Shown: positions 1 to 16,800, numbered from the stretch's first letter. The stretch: 64,000 nt of DNA from Lamellibrachia satsuma (GCA_033239005.1 BSQZ01000052.1:3244501-3308500); one strand, 5' to 3'. Program-made: numbers and translations. The notes: a model not told the origin generated them from the letters alone.

Positions 1-727
1 TTAAGAATATTCTCTACTACAAATGATTTACTTTCCACCATTTTGCAAGATAATTCCTTATTTGTGTATATAGCAACACCACCATCTCTTCGGGTTCCTC
101 TTGTGATGTGATAAGCATCATAATTGTTTATATAAAAATCATCAATTAAATTTGTTTCTATCCATGTTTCAGATATAGCGATTATGTCAAATTTTACGTA
201 GAGTTCTAAAATGTATTCTTTAATCTTTTGAAAATTAGTTTTTAGGCTTCTGGCATTGAAATGTATAAATGACAATCCATTAACTTTACCGATTTTCTCA
301 GTGAATTGTAGGTTGGTGTAATATTGACATTTTGACGATAGGTTATTGTAGAAATTGTTTTCTGGGTCTATATCATTTTCAAAATCATGGGGATTATAAT
401 CCGAGTATTTGAAGGAATTGAAATTATATTGTGAACAGTTATCTATTAATTTATAAAGGTCATAATTATCTTCAACAGAAGAATTCTCAAACACAAATTC
501 ATCATCACTAACATTTTGAAATGAAAAAACTTCACAACATGATGTACATTAATAATTTACATTTTTGCAATGGATTAATCTGAATTGTTCTTGTGTTATT
601 TTTGCACATCATTTATGATAAACTGTTTCACAAAGATCACATTTTATGGCATAACTGTTTAACGTTTGGTTACATATTAGACATGAGTCTAATTTGATCT
701 GAGTATTAGCCATCATAAACTCCATCT
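1..727 (-). mobile_element. LINE ORF fragment: PHD-type finger fused to APE-like endonuclease, runs off window start
   Basis: Read on the minus strand from an ATG at 725, the frame gives a Cys/His-rich finger (CLICNQTL, then CDLCETVYHK, then CTSCCEVF), an acidic Asn/Asp-rich linker, and the start of a non-LTR endonuclease domain (FIHFNARSLKTNFQKIKEYI, then DIIAISETW, then GGVAIYTNKE). The finger resembles the PHD fingers known from CR1-group LINEs. Two in-frame stops (near 617 and 551) interrupt the finger where Trp would be expected, so this copy is decayed. The rest of the endonuclease and any reverse transcriptase would lie left of position 1. The exact clade is not determined. Confidence 0.75.
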
Positions 728-899
728 TTTTCACAAAGATGTTGCCATTCATCGTCCATATGCCAACTATTTTCCATTCTTTTTTGATCTATCGGGCCCC
801 GCAAACAGTTCATTATTCTTTTGGGTAAGATGGTCATTCAGGAAAGCTGCACTACCTTTCAACATTTTCTGTTTTCGCATGATTTCCGTCTTTTTGTCA

Positions 900-942
<43 letters not shown>

Positions 943-1920
943 TGACATACATGTACAATGATCCAAACAATATAGCTCTTTGTATAATACTGCACTGGCA
1001 GAAATCACAACATTTATGCAAATATGGTTTATTAAAATATTTAATCAAACAAGTAATAACATCCAATTATAAAAAAATACAATTATGTTTTGTCATTAAT
1101 AATTAACTCATAGATAACATAGGCACACTTTTCTGGTCACACATACAGGCTGTATTTACATCACATTATGAACCATTTAGTAGCCAATAAACTGAGGAGA
1201 TCCCCATGAAACAATTATAACGACTGTGGTTGTGATTATATTAACCTTGAATATCCAGTGAACCTTCTGACAACATTATTCCTTAAACATCAAATATATA
1301 GACTAAGTAAGTGGTCTTATTCTATGTGCAAGTATGTTTTTAAACACATGAACAGTTCAAATAACATTAGCAAAATAAATGTTTTTAATGAGAAGAGGGA
1401 CAAACATGTATAATAATCCAAACTCTGTGTAATGATGCGCTGGCAGACAACACCTGTTTCAACAAATCTGCCACAACATGACATTTAAACAAGCAAGTAG
1501 TCAACTGTCATCATTGTCTGAGATGATGACACATGGTTTATTCTTGATGCTGGAGGAGCTGCGCCAAGACTGCCTTTCTGAATGCATCAATATGACACTG
1601 ACACATGGCTGTATCCCATCACTGATTGCCTTTGCATTCTGGAATATAGATGGACATTCTTAAATTTTATTTTTAGTATTAACATTTCCTTACATAAATA
1701 ACACACTTATCTGAAAACTTTACTGTGATCCCCTAATATAATTGTAGGTCAAATATTTCTTCATCATTTCTGTGAGATATAATAATACTTTACACAAACC
1801 AACTTGGTAGTATAGTAAAATTGGCTTAATTGAATTTTTTAGCAGAGCACATTTCCACATGCTCAATCTAACTCTTATCAAGCAAGCATAATATATTATA
1901 TATGTGGAGTCTACTGAGAG
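728..1920. other. No gene seen; AT-rich flank with a TA microsatellite
   Basis: This stretch contains a (TA)n run at about 899-940 and otherwise AT-rich sequence. Open frames here are short, and those reading through the TA run encode only Ile-Tyr repeats. I see no splice-bounded exon, RNA gene or transposon end. Confidence 0.5.
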
Positions 1921-2168
1921 GTAGGAAGGCTATGTGGAATTGTATGTGTGGTAGGAAGGCTGCGTGGAGTTGTATGTGTGGTAGGAAGGCTGTGTGGAGT
2001 TGTATGTGTGGTAGGAAGGCTGTGTGGAGTTGTATGTGTGGTAGGAAGGCTGTGTGGAGTTGTCTGTGTGGTAGGAAGGCTGTGTGGAGTTGTATGTGTG
2101 GTAGGAAGGCTGTGTGGAGTTGTATGTGTGGTAGGAAGGCTGTGTGGTGTTGTATGTGTGGTAGGAAG
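1921..2168. repeat. 30-bp minisatellite, 8 copies
   Basis: Eight contiguous 30-bp units (gtaggaaggctgtgtggagt followed by tgtatgtgtg) with few substitutions run from 1921 to 2160, plus a partial unit to 2168. All frames stay open through it because the unit is divisible by three, which makes long spurious ORFs on both strands. Confidence 0.95.
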
Positions 2169-2170
2169 TA

Positions 2171-2490
2171 CAATTCAATAAAGAAGATTTCTATAGCACC
2201 AAAATCTTCAGAACACCGAGCTCAGCAGTGCACGAATGTATTACCCAGGCTTTCAGAATCTAACGTCAGAAATGATGTAGCTATACAATACAGTACAATA
2301 CAATAAAGAAGATTTCCATAGCACCAAAATCTTCAGAAAACCGAGCTCAGCAGTGCACGAATGTATTACCCATGCTTTCAGAATCTAATGTCAGAAATGA
2401 TGTGACTATACAATACAGTACAATACAATAAAGAAGATTTCCATAGCACCAAAATCTTCAGAAAACCGAGCTCAGCAGCACACCAATACC
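2171..2490. repeat. 125-bp tandem repeat, about 2.5 copies
   Basis: The word aagaagattt followed by cyatagcaccaaaatcttca recurs at 2181, 2306 and 2431, giving an exact 125-bp period. The third copy breaks off near 2490. It directly abuts the 30-bp array. No coding function is apparent. Confidence 0.9.
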
Positions 2491-4004
2491 AAAGTGTTAG
2501 GCAAATCTTAATCCAAATTCAATTCCGAATCATCAACAGTAATGGTGGTGCGCTAAGGAGGATAGACCAGGTCAAATAGGTAGATTTTAAGATGCCGCCG
2601 AAATGTTGATATATTTTCGATAGCCAGTGTCAAGCTATATGCATCCAAACATGAACCAATATATATATATATTCAGCCGATTTCAGCAGTTCAAAAAGTT
2701 TCCATAAATTCATCATGGGCACTCCATATGACACCTGTCTGATGTATAGATATATAGCCCCTATCAAGTATAAGTCAATCACACAATGTCATCATTGTAT
2801 TTTGACAGCTTGACATAACTACATCCTTGTTAAATTAGTTCCACAATGAAGTTTAACACTATAAATGCTGTTAAATGTTGAGCTGGTTTTTTTGTAGGCT
2901 TTGGTAAATAAAGTTAACATGAGATGTTATGTATATATTAATATGCTAACTTTGGATCATTGTAAGTGCATTTTCATTCAATTTCAAAATAATCATAAGA
3001 GGAGATGCAATACATCGGTCAATAAGCCCATGCCAGGGGTATTTTAGCACAAAGTGCATTTACCAGTCGGATTCGAACCGACCACAAAAGCCGAGACATT
3101 AGCAGCTACCCTTAATAAAAAAAATACAGTGTCACAAACGTAACTAATGTTTGATGGTCCAGATGGCCAAATCCAAAATAACAGTATAAACACAATTTCA
3201 ATATAAATAGCAATTATTTAATTAAATGTATATTTTTTTTGATAGTCAACAGGGGACACCTGGGAGAAACTGGAAGAAAGGGATTTCTTCCACTTTCTTC
3301 CATCTCAAAGCATGTAGACGTAAACTTTGTAATGCTGTAACACAGCAACTCTGCTCTAACTTAGTAATACATGTGCACTACTGAACCAGTGAACAAGAAG
3401 TAGCTTACTGGACTGTTACATAAGAAGTGAAGCCATTTAATTTTCTACTATGCGGGAACAGCAAGACAAGCCTCAAGTAAGAAGCCATAAGTGACACAAC
3501 ATATCATTAACGTTATCATTAATCACCACACCAATATGGTCATTTTGCAAATAGCAATAACTATTTCTGCAATGCCAAAAGGTAGTGCAGCTCTGCAAAT
3601 AATAACAACCACGCTTTTGGCAATCAATAGAGGGGCCTGCAGAGCAGCTGTGCGAATAGCCACATCCTTTCGTCGTTTGATAATCGTACTTCTTTCAAAT
3701 ACAAATTGTCTAACATTTCATTTGGGTGCTTGCACTCCTACATCTGGTCACTAGTGATTTTAAATAATGGGTATTACCAAATAATGGCTACATTTCTTCA
3801 GATGCTCCATCACTTTCCATTTTCTAATCAAATTACTTACAACTTTCTTAAAAAGGGCTAGTGTTACGAGCTCGCTGACAAAATAAGGTCAACATCGTGG
3901 GGTCATATGGGTCAGCGGAGTCTACATACTTACAGCGGAGTCTACATGGGGTCAAAGTTGATCGGGTTACCTGAGGTCACGTTGCTCACGCGGGTTGCAT
4001 GTCA
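2491..4004. other. No gene seen between tandem repeats and a dispersed repeat
   Basis: AT-rich DNA with only short open frames and no exon that can be tied to a known family. The tRNA-like segment at 3062-3112 is the only recognisable structure. Confidence 0.4.
3062..3112 (-). repeat. tRNA-like fragment (possible SINE head or tRNA relic)
   Basis: On the minus strand there is a perfect five-base-pair T stem with loop (gtcgg ttcgaat ccgac) containing a consensus Pol III B box, GGTTCGAATCC, preceded by an A-box-like TAGCTGCTAATG. A complete acceptor and anticodon arm cannot be folded, so this is not a functional tRNA. A tRNA-derived SINE fragment is the likeliest reading. Confidence 0.3.
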
Positions 4005-4560
4005 TCCACTACTAGTCTCATTTCAAATTATTTTTTGGCGAAAAAACAAACCTGCCTAGTATCCGATGCAACATGCTACCTCGTTTGTGCAACTTTTGTA
4101 TGTAGTTTTTTGTACAATCATCTGATAAATTATTAAATTAGTTAATACTTGTTTAAACATTGACTGAAGTGAAAATCGAAATGCTGAAAAATCACGATTT
4201 TCTTCCTTGGTAAAATGTCGTAACTTTGTCATGTGATCGGCGAGAGGATGGAGGTGACGCCCATGATCAGCATTGACCCACACAGTGTTTACCATTTTGG
4301 ATTTCCACTAGTTTGATCCTTACCAGATCTAATGACTAAAGTCAATTGTTTCGATGATTTGAATAAAAATATGCATGTTTTATTAAATCAATTGCGGATG
4401 TTACATAAACTATTCACACACTACATAGCTGGACACCAATTAACCGAATTTGTGATAGCTAAAACAGTTGAGGAAGCAGTCAGTCAACACAATGTTGTAT
4501 TTAGTCTTAAAGGTTCCTCCTCAATTCGATTGTTTTTGCTAGTCTCATTTCAAGTTCATT
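4005..4560 (+). repeat. Dispersed repeat family R1, copy 1 (about 0.55 kb)
   Basis: This segment matches, over most of its length, the reverse complement of 26640-27150. Shared words include acgcccatgatcagcattga and the stretch around ttattaaatcaactgcgga. Copy 1 starts and ends with a similar motif (ctagtctcatttcaa at about 4013 and 4541), so it may have direct terminal repeats. Shorter copies lie at 6035-6240 and 39269-39440. No coding capacity is visible, and the class is unknown. Confidence 0.75.
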
Positions 4561-4636
4561 TTACGAAAAAGCACACCTACTTAGAAGAAGAAGAATTATT
4601 TTATTTGACCTATCATACATTTCACATAATACATAC

Positions 4637-4865
<229 letters not shown>

Positions 4866-5331
4866 AAAAATGTTTTATTTCAGGCAAGAGCCCATAATAT
4901 TATATACACATACAAGTTAAAAAAAAACATAAATATACACACATGATGAACAACAGAGTAACAAAATATATATATAAATATACATACATGACGTGTAGTA
5001 AAAAAATATATAAAATAAGTCAGGATAAAAAAAATATATTTGTATAAAAGTACAAACATCATGAATTAAAATCATACAACTGATCAATCTAATGTTTAAT
5101 CAATGGACTTCGATAATAAATAAAAGTGTGAAAATAATTCACAAAAAGTATATTGTCGGATTTTTCCAACCGGCATAACAGGCTAAAAATTGATGAGCGA
5201 ATGCGTTCATTAAAGGATTTAACATAATTAGTAGCGAACATTATGGCTTGCACTACAGCGGGGTGACAGGTTGTCTATGATTCTAAAACTGTTGTTATAC
5301 GCAACAGTAATACCTTTCAGAGTCTGTTTTT

Positions 5332-5895
5332 TTAATTACACCAAAGACTTGAGGTGTACAATGAACCACAGTATGAATTAAATAAAATTGTTTTAATGGA
5401 ACTGTTGCATAAGTTAAATTTTCTGGCTGAAGCATTTACCTGTGCATAGATACATCTTTTCTGCCTGGCAATATCATCATCATCAGTAAGGTTATTGTTT
5501 ATAATATGGCCAAGGTATTTACATTTCTCACTGTGAGGTAGTGTATGGTTATAGATAACAACAGGATGAATATTTTTCTTATCCCTAGGTTTGTTATCAA
5601 TAACCATACAGAAAGATTTGGTGGCATTGTATGTTATATCAAACATATTGCCGTACTCGGCACAACAATCGGTGAGTTTTTTCAACCCAGCAACACTAGG
5701 TGAAAAAACACATAGGTCATCAGCATACATCATATGATTCATTATGGTTCCTGCATAAAGACAGCCAATTTGTAATTTATTCAAATTTACACTTAAGTCA
5801 TCCATGTAAACGTTAAAATATGTGGAGAAAGGATTCCACCCTGCTTAACAACGTTTGAAACGGCAAAAATTTTGAGAAGCTACAACACCATCTGA
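5332..5895 (-). mobile_element. LINE reverse transcriptase fragment, frameshifted
   Basis: On the minus strand the sequence reads VSNVVKQGGILSP, then after a one-base frameshift TYFNVYMDDLSVNLN, then MYADDLCVFSPSVAGLKKL and YLGHIINNNLTDDDDIARQK. These are the fingers/palm blocks and the YADD catalytic motif of a non-LTR reverse transcriptase of CR1-like type. The fragment ends near 5332 at SLYTSSLW. It resembles the LINE at 57430-58985 in its YMD(D/E)LS block. Confidence 0.8.
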
Positions 5896-5924
5896 CAGTG
5901 AATTTCTGGGTTCTGTACCAGTAA

Positions 5925-6010
5925 TAAAGAATGCGCACTTTTGGAATGTGATATATTTAGATTTTGCAATGTTTAATGATAATTTATTTATTTTGAGCCA
6001 TCCGTTTATT
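5925..6010 (-). mobile_element. Second short LINE reverse transcriptase fragment
   Basis: On the minus strand WLKINKLSLNIAKSKYITFQ matches the conserved block that follows the YADD motif in jockey/CR1-type reverse transcriptases. It lies upstream of the KQGGILSP block of the neighbouring fragment, which is the wrong order for one element. This is therefore a separate, abutting or nested fragment. Confidence 0.55.
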
Positions 6011-6034
6011 ATTAAACGTTCGTCATTAAACTCA

Positions 6035-6240
6035 CGAATTTAACCCGTGGTGAAATTTCGTAACTTTTTCATGTGATCGTCGAAGGGATGGAAAACACGC
6101 CCATGATCGCTGATTTAATAAATCGCTGATTTATTAAATTGACTGCGGATGCTACATATACTATTCACACACTACATATTAGGTAGGACACCAACGAACT
6201 GGATTTGCCATATGCGAAATCAGTTGAGGATGGAGTTTTA
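6035..6240 (+). repeat. Dispersed repeat family R1, copy 2, upstream of the ectodomain exon
   Basis: It shares with copies 1 and 3 the blocks around cgtaactttttcatgtgatc, cacgcccatgatc, gcggatgctacat and ctattcacacactacat. It ends about 110 bp before the acceptor of the receptor ectodomain exon at 6354. Copy 3 sits at the same place relative to the homologous phosphatase exon, so the repeat predates the gene duplication. Confidence 0.7.
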
Positions 6241-6353
6241 ACTGTGAAGCTCCGTGGTGGAGTTTTAACTCCGTGGTGGATTATGCGGGTACATTTGACG
6301 TCTCGTGTCATTTATGATATTGCCTACATATGAACCTGATGCAATATTTGCAG

Positions 6354-8804
<2,451 letters not shown>

Positions 8805-9754
8805 ACTGGTGACCGATACGTGCACGTGGTCTCGTCGTGTGTTCCGTTCGACAAGGCTAGTACTTATGACTACAACACCTCCAGAAGCATGCGGCATCGA
8901 AAGACAGTTGATGTTTATTTCTTCAGTGGAATGTATTTATTAATGTGTTTGTCAGGCAGTATTAAAACGTTTTCATTGCGCGTAGTTGTTGGTTCAACTT
9001 ATGTACACGTCCCCGTGTGCCTTCGTCCTTCCATTCTGCGTCCATTTTCATCAGTATACTTGACATAGGACGTTTGGCTACGTACAATGGTAATACTGAT
9101 AACACGTGGGTAGGCTGACCTACAAATGTCATGAATCATGAGCGCCGCAGCAATTGTGTAGACGACATAAAACACGACGGAGTTACCCTCGGCCACTTGG
9201 CTGTCCTAGTCGGGCGGTAATGACTCACTCGCTTTGGTGTCGACACCTTGAGACATGGCGTATTAACCGGAACACCCTGGAGCGATATAGATCAGGAACG
9301 TCGAACAGTGGGGGCATATCAGTGTGTGAAACTAACCAAGCGTGTGAAGAGGTATTAAGCGTTGCTCTGACTCAACGTTTATTGAATGTCCCCGATATAC
9401 TTGGACGTGACTCATTCCGATAATGGGTGAAATGATTAATGTCAATTGCGGAAAACATTATGGGTTATCGACAAAATCAACTCGGAACACTTTCTCTATG
9501 CGATACACTTACTACCAGATCAGGGGGGTTTAGTGTATTCCCACGAGGGACATATATGAACGGACACTTTCAATAGTTAAAGAGGAAATTTTTCAACAAA
9601 AGCTGTACACACACATTCACATGCACGCATTCGTGCGCGCATGCACGCACGCACACACACGCACATCCACATTCCAAAAAAGAACCTTGGTATAACGTTC
9701 CGTACAATATGTACTTGTGTGAATCATGTGCGTGGTGGGTGACAAGTCGAGCAA
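8805..9754. other. No gene seen; 3' flank of the short receptor
   Basis: Only short overlapping open frames on both strands, without family signatures or splice-bounded exons. A CA/CG-rich stretch near 9609-9665 is a degraded microsatellite. I could not place a convincing poly(A) signal. Confidence 0.4.
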
Positions 9755-10096
9755 GTATTTAGGTTATTGATCCTGTTGTTGTAAAGTATTTAGGTTATTG
9801 ATCCTGTTGTTGTAAAGTATTTAGGTTATTGATCCTGTTGTTGTAAAGTATTTAGGTTATTGATCCTGTTGTTGTAAAGTATTTAGGTTATTGATCCTGT
9901 TGTTGTAAAGTATTTAGGTTATTGATCCTGTTGTTGTAAAGTATTTAGTTTATTGATCCTGTTGTTGTAAAGTATTTAGGTTATTGATCCTGTTGTTGTA
10001 AAGTATTTAGGTCATTGATCCTGTTGTTGTAAAGTATTTAGGTTATTGATCCTGTTGTTGTAAAGTATTTAGGTTATTGATCCTGTTGTTGTAAAG
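9755..10096. repeat. 31-bp minisatellite, about 11 copies
   Basis: The unit gtatttaggttattgatcct gttgttgtaaa repeats with an exact 31-bp period from 9755 to about 10096. Only one or two substitutions are seen (for example agtttattg near 9946 and aggtcattg near 10009), so the expansion is recent. Confidence 0.97.
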
Positions 10097-10709
10097 CATA
10101 ACCTTGTGGCTGAATGATTACATTCAAGCAACGGTCTGGGTACAAGAGAAGACACCCACACGACCTCGCTTCAGTCATGACGCACGGCCGCGACGAGCTG
10201 TTGACAGGCGACCATACTTCCTGGTTGCTTTCATTGTACGTCAAGTTGTCGCTAGAACATGACCTAAAATGCCTACACACGTAGCCGTGTAATTGACAGG
10301 GTAAATCGGTTTATTTAAGTTATTACTACCGTATGTCTATATGTGCCGCCGACGGGCAGCGACTCGGTCTGTTACATCAATGCCCTAGTCATTTTCGTGA
10401 GCTCAGACATAAACAGAACACCCCTTAGTAAAGATCCACTCCGAGGTTGTATATTGCACACGCGAGATAACCAAGGCCCTGCGTGCAGCGAGATAATGTA
10501 CAGCAAGGTATTCGTGCCATAAACGCGTTCGTTGACCGTGTCACTCGTGCACGGACGCGCCAATCGCGTGTCAACAGCGTTTATGGCAGGAATACCCTGC
10601 CTTAAGAACGTGGCGTTACGTGTAACTAGAAAAATCCGGCTTTGTGTGTCGCCAAGGATCCGTAACGGACTTTAAAGGGTTCACTCCCGTCAATCAGTCC
10701 GTGAAAAAG

Positions 10710-10710
<1 letters not shown>
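10097..10710. other. No gene seen
   Basis: Unique-looking sequence of mixed composition between a minisatellite and a TA run. Open frames are short and match no family I recognise. Confidence 0.4.

Positions 10711-10780
<70 letters not shown>
10711..10780. repeat. (TA)n microsatellite
   Basis: About 70 bp of uninterrupted TA. Confidence 0.97.
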
Positions 10781-10782
<2 letters not shown>

Positions 10783-10871
10783 TCAACTTGAAAATGGTAT
10801 ATTTTTTAACAAAAGTATAACACTTTTGTTTACATAAATTCTTAAATACAGTATGCTGGCAATGTATTAAT

Positions 10872-11193
10872 AACAACGGATCCAGTGGGGTCTTAGGGGT
10901 CTCAAGACCCCCCCTAGGCCATGGAGGGGGATCTAAGACCCCCTGTGTCTGTGCAAATATTACAATAAATGACAACATATATAGGCCTACATAGGAACTA
11001 GTGCCAATGTAAAGACTGAAGTATTAGAATCCGGCTAATGTTAACTCTTCTGTAAGCAGAACGACACATGTGTCGTTCCCCCACCCCACCTCCGGTTCAT
11101 AAATAGAACGGCACCCCACCCCCGGTTCATAAATAGAACGGCATATGACTACATCTGACTGAAACCCCCGCCAACAAGCCTAGATCCGCCCCT
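10872..11193. mobile_element. hAT-like MITE family M2 (322 bp) with 8-bp target duplication
   Basis: The sequence gtattaat occurs directly on both sides (10864-10871 and 11194-11201). The element ends are imperfect inverted repeats sharing CGGATCYAG (cggatccag at the left, cggatctag in the reverse complement of the right). The interior is rich in C/G runs and has no coding capacity. An 8-bp duplication plus short inverted termini is the hAT pattern. Confidence 0.6.
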
Positions 11194-11258
11194 GTATTAA
11201 TGCTCCCCCCTTCAGCAAACTATGTACATGTTATATGAAGTGATAAAACAGGAAGTAC

Positions 11259-11575
11259 AACATGTGTTGTCATGGGTTCACACCGAGGGAACAACATGTG
11301 TTGTCACGGGTTCACACCGAGTGAACAACATGTGTTGTCACGGGTTCACACCGAGGGAACAACATGTGTTGTCACGGGTTCACACCGAGGGAACAACATG
11401 TGTTGTCACGGGTTCACACCGAGTGAACAACATGTGTTGTCATGGGTTCACACCGAGTGAACAACATGTGTTGTCACGGGTTCACACCGAGGGAACAACA
11501 TGTGTTGTCACTTGTTCACACCGAGGGAACAACATGTGTTGTCACGGGTTCACACCGAGTGAACAACATCACAGT
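11259..11575. repeat. 34-bp minisatellite with an internal dyad, about 9 copies
   Basis: The unit is gttcacaccgag followed by g/t, gaacaacatgtgttgtca and y/g-ggg, with a 34-bp period. Each unit contains the dyad ACAACA-TG-TGTTGT, and there is G/T variation at one position between units. Open frames across the array do not resemble a known protein. Confidence 0.95.
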
Positions 11576-13501
<1,926 letters not shown>

Positions 13502-13830
13502 ATTTGTGCTCAGATGATTGTCTTGTTTCATCGACCGAGTCACATGTGAACCTGTGCTCAGAAGATTGTCTTGTTTCATCGACCGAGTCACATGTGAACC
13601 TGTGCTCAGAAGATTGTCTTGTTTCATCGACCGAGTCACATGTGAACCTGTGCTCAGAAGATTGTCTTGTTTCATCGACCGAGTCACATGTGAACCTGTG
13701 CTCAGAAGATTGTCTTGTTTCATCGACCGAGTCACATGTGAACCTGTGCTCAGATGATCGTCTTGTTTCATCGACCGAGTCACATGTGAACCTGTGCTCA
13801 GAAGATTGTCTTGTTTCATCGACCGAGTCA
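13502..13830 (-). repeat. 48-bp minisatellite (7 copies) beginning at the phosphatase stop codon
   Basis: Seven 48-bp units have the core tcgaccgagt at 13531, 13579, 13627, 13675, 13723, 13771 and 13819. In the gene's sense direction each unit begins TGACTCGGTCGATGAAACAA. The TGA of the first unit is the stop codon of the phosphatase at 13828-13830, so the 3' UTR is made of this array. Because 48 is divisible by three, each copy repeats an in-frame TGA. Confidence 0.9.
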
Positions 13831-16800
13831 CTGGAAGTTGGCGTACACAGACAGCCCGTCCATGTAGTCACCGGCAAACCGGTACAACGCCTCGAACTGC
13901 TCCTGCAATCATAGAGATCGTATGTATAGAGAGATAAGTTCTTCTCTTTGACATGATAGCTAGCCACTAATAGCAATAGTCGTCACCAGGAATATCATGT
14001 TTTGATCGCTAGACGGCGGGCGTGTATAAACGGAATGCATCGCGAGAACGATTATCGACGGAAGAACAACTTATTTCAAATTAGAAAGTCAAAATAATTA
14101 CTGTTTCAGCAAAGAATACAGCATACCAACAATAACGCTTACATATATTAAACAGAAATCACAACGCTAGCATCGGAACGCAAAAATAAGTTGATCTGAC
14201 TTTTGAATAAATTCGAACGCGACTGAGCAGGCGTTGGGCTAGACACACGATTGTTTCAGCGCACGACAAAATAATCGCGCGAATTACGTATTATACTTTT
14301 TAAAATATCACGCGATTTCACTTCACCTCTATATTAGTGTTATATCATGCATTATTCCGGGTATTAATAATATAAATATTATGCACGTGATTTTTGTAGG
14401 AGCAGTAACCCCTTGTATTGGCACAGACTACACCTATTGTAAGCTGTGTCATGATTCGTTCACAGGATCAATTTCATCAAGTTCAAGTTTTATTCTCTAA
14501 TACCATACAATACGGATATATACGGATTCCAGGGAGGTCAATGTCCTTCCGTAATCAAGTCCAAGTAATAAAGTGTTTCGCTTGTTAGCATGTAATAATA
14601 TCATCCTGCCTCGAGTCGTGAATCAATATGGCTTCGATGTGGACGAAGCTAAAATATGTGGTTACGCATTAAATTTTATTATGAAGTCCAGCTGAATAAC
14701 GTGACACATGAAATTCCGGACTGATTATCACCCTACTGTTGAGCATACCCTAGACGCGCCCCAATGCATGGTGCCGTGACTATAACAGTGGCGCCACAGT
14801 TTGGCCGGGAACGAACCAACAACAGCTACAACATGATATCTACAGTTATTAGTTTCGGCCATATGTCGATCAGAGACTCTGACAAACAACTTGTCACTCA
14901 CAATGTTCGATATGAAGGCTGGTCGACATTGTCGAACGCTCTTCACCGAGTTAAACACGTCCACTTCTTGTTCCAGGTCGATCTTGTCTAAGGTAATTGA
15001 CAGAGCGCACAGAAAGCCACACCGTCTCACGCCGTGGCTGCAATGAAGATGCGTTGTGGTTTCACTTCAAGTGAATTAATTGCAATTAATAACTATATGC
15101 TACTAAAATATAGTGTGCAAACTTTGACCTACATACCCGAATGTCGTTTATCGTCGTAAATAATATAGGCCAATCTAGTTCATAATTACCTAAACGACTT
15201 TAACAATTATTGTTAGCATCATCGGCATATAATGCATGTGGTATCGCACTGAATGACAGACAACAGCGGATGTTTCCACCCACCAGCACTCGTTTGTCAT
15301 TTATCGGCAGTTACGTGGTACACGTGTATCACAGCGTATTACCTGCAGTGAGTGACAACGACCCCGTCGTTATGCTGTCGTTTCCAGCGTTTTATCTCGG
15401 CGAACATTTCCAAAATGGTCGCACTGCGTGCCGGGACAGCCGCGTCTTCCAGCCAGTCCAACAACCGGAAGTGACGCACCGTTGCAGGTTTCTTCTGTAA
15501 CGCGATACACATTCGTCATAATTTTAATTTTACCGTTATAGCACACCCTTCCTCCAATGTTTTAATATTTTATATCTTCGTTTATTCCTTGTTTTGTTCT
15601 TTGTCCCGCACGCTGCATTGTATCGTCTCTTCAGTCCAAAACTGTCTCCATTATTTTATTTAATCTCATATTCATGTCATTCGAACATGGCCTACCTACT
15701 AGTTTCAACGCGTAAAGGACCTGCTGTTCCCCTAACGTAAATGTTGGCATGTAACAGACAAACCACGTAAACACATCGTGTGTGGCGAGTTCTTACGTTG
15801 CTGTCGGCGGTTGTCAGTTCGATGTCGGTCATTTTAATGTACTCCGTCGCCGTCGTGTTGACCTTCTTCAGCGTGAACGGTCCGATTTCCATCGAGTCCA
15901 CCTCTTCGGGCCAGTACGGTAAGGCCATCTAACGAAACACAGCAAGAGGTGGTTCACTACCAACATGTACGTGCACCTGCTTGAAATTCTACTATCACAT
16001 ATCTGTGGCGTAATTGATAACGTAAATTAACGTTTTAACATCGTATATGTAATACATTTTATTCACAAAATATTGCACTCACTCATATTAATGTCACGTC
16101 GATGAAGACATTCTAAGAATGATAAATGGAATATTACGAGCAAAATCAGGAGAATAAGAATTTCTATGCCACGTAATAAGACAGAACACTCGAACATCTG
16201 GTGACAACTGGAAAGATTTAGGAGAAAAGAAGCACATATCGACAAAGAATACAAATTATCGATGGTATAGCAGCCTGGCTACGAAAGAGTAAAACAGAAC
16301 TGTTACAAGATACGTGTGATCGTGAGATATGGAGGGTCATGATCGTATACGCCTGCAACGGACACGGCATCTGATTATGATGAATCAAGATCCCGCACAG
16401 ACAAGCCTACACAACAGTTACGTCTCTGTGTCAAGTGTAAAAACACAAAGACATTACGCTTGTTTGAACAATACAAAATAAACAAGAAACTTAAATATAT
16501 CAAGTGTCGATTCTCGACAAGCAATGGGGGTGAATACGTAAAGCAGTGTTGCGTTATCTTAACATAGAAATATGAAAATCACATGTTGGAGTAGACCAAC
16601 CTCATCTCCTGGCGTCAGCGGGTTGATCATGACGATAGCGACTACGTCGAAGTCGTCGACCATGCGCCAGAAGTCCACCTGTGTGTTGGGCAGCGGCATC
16701 TGAGTCGCGATGAAGGCGTGCTTCTTGCGGTAGCCCTGATAACAACACGATTCATCCACGATGCCATCGAAGGTAACAGGAACCAGGCCAATGATTTGGT

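Noticed and set aside
1921..2168. Regular direct repeats resembling a CRISPR array or repeat protein gene
   Set aside because: The units are contiguous with no unique spacers. All frames are open merely because the unit is 30 bp, and the genome is clearly eukaryotic.
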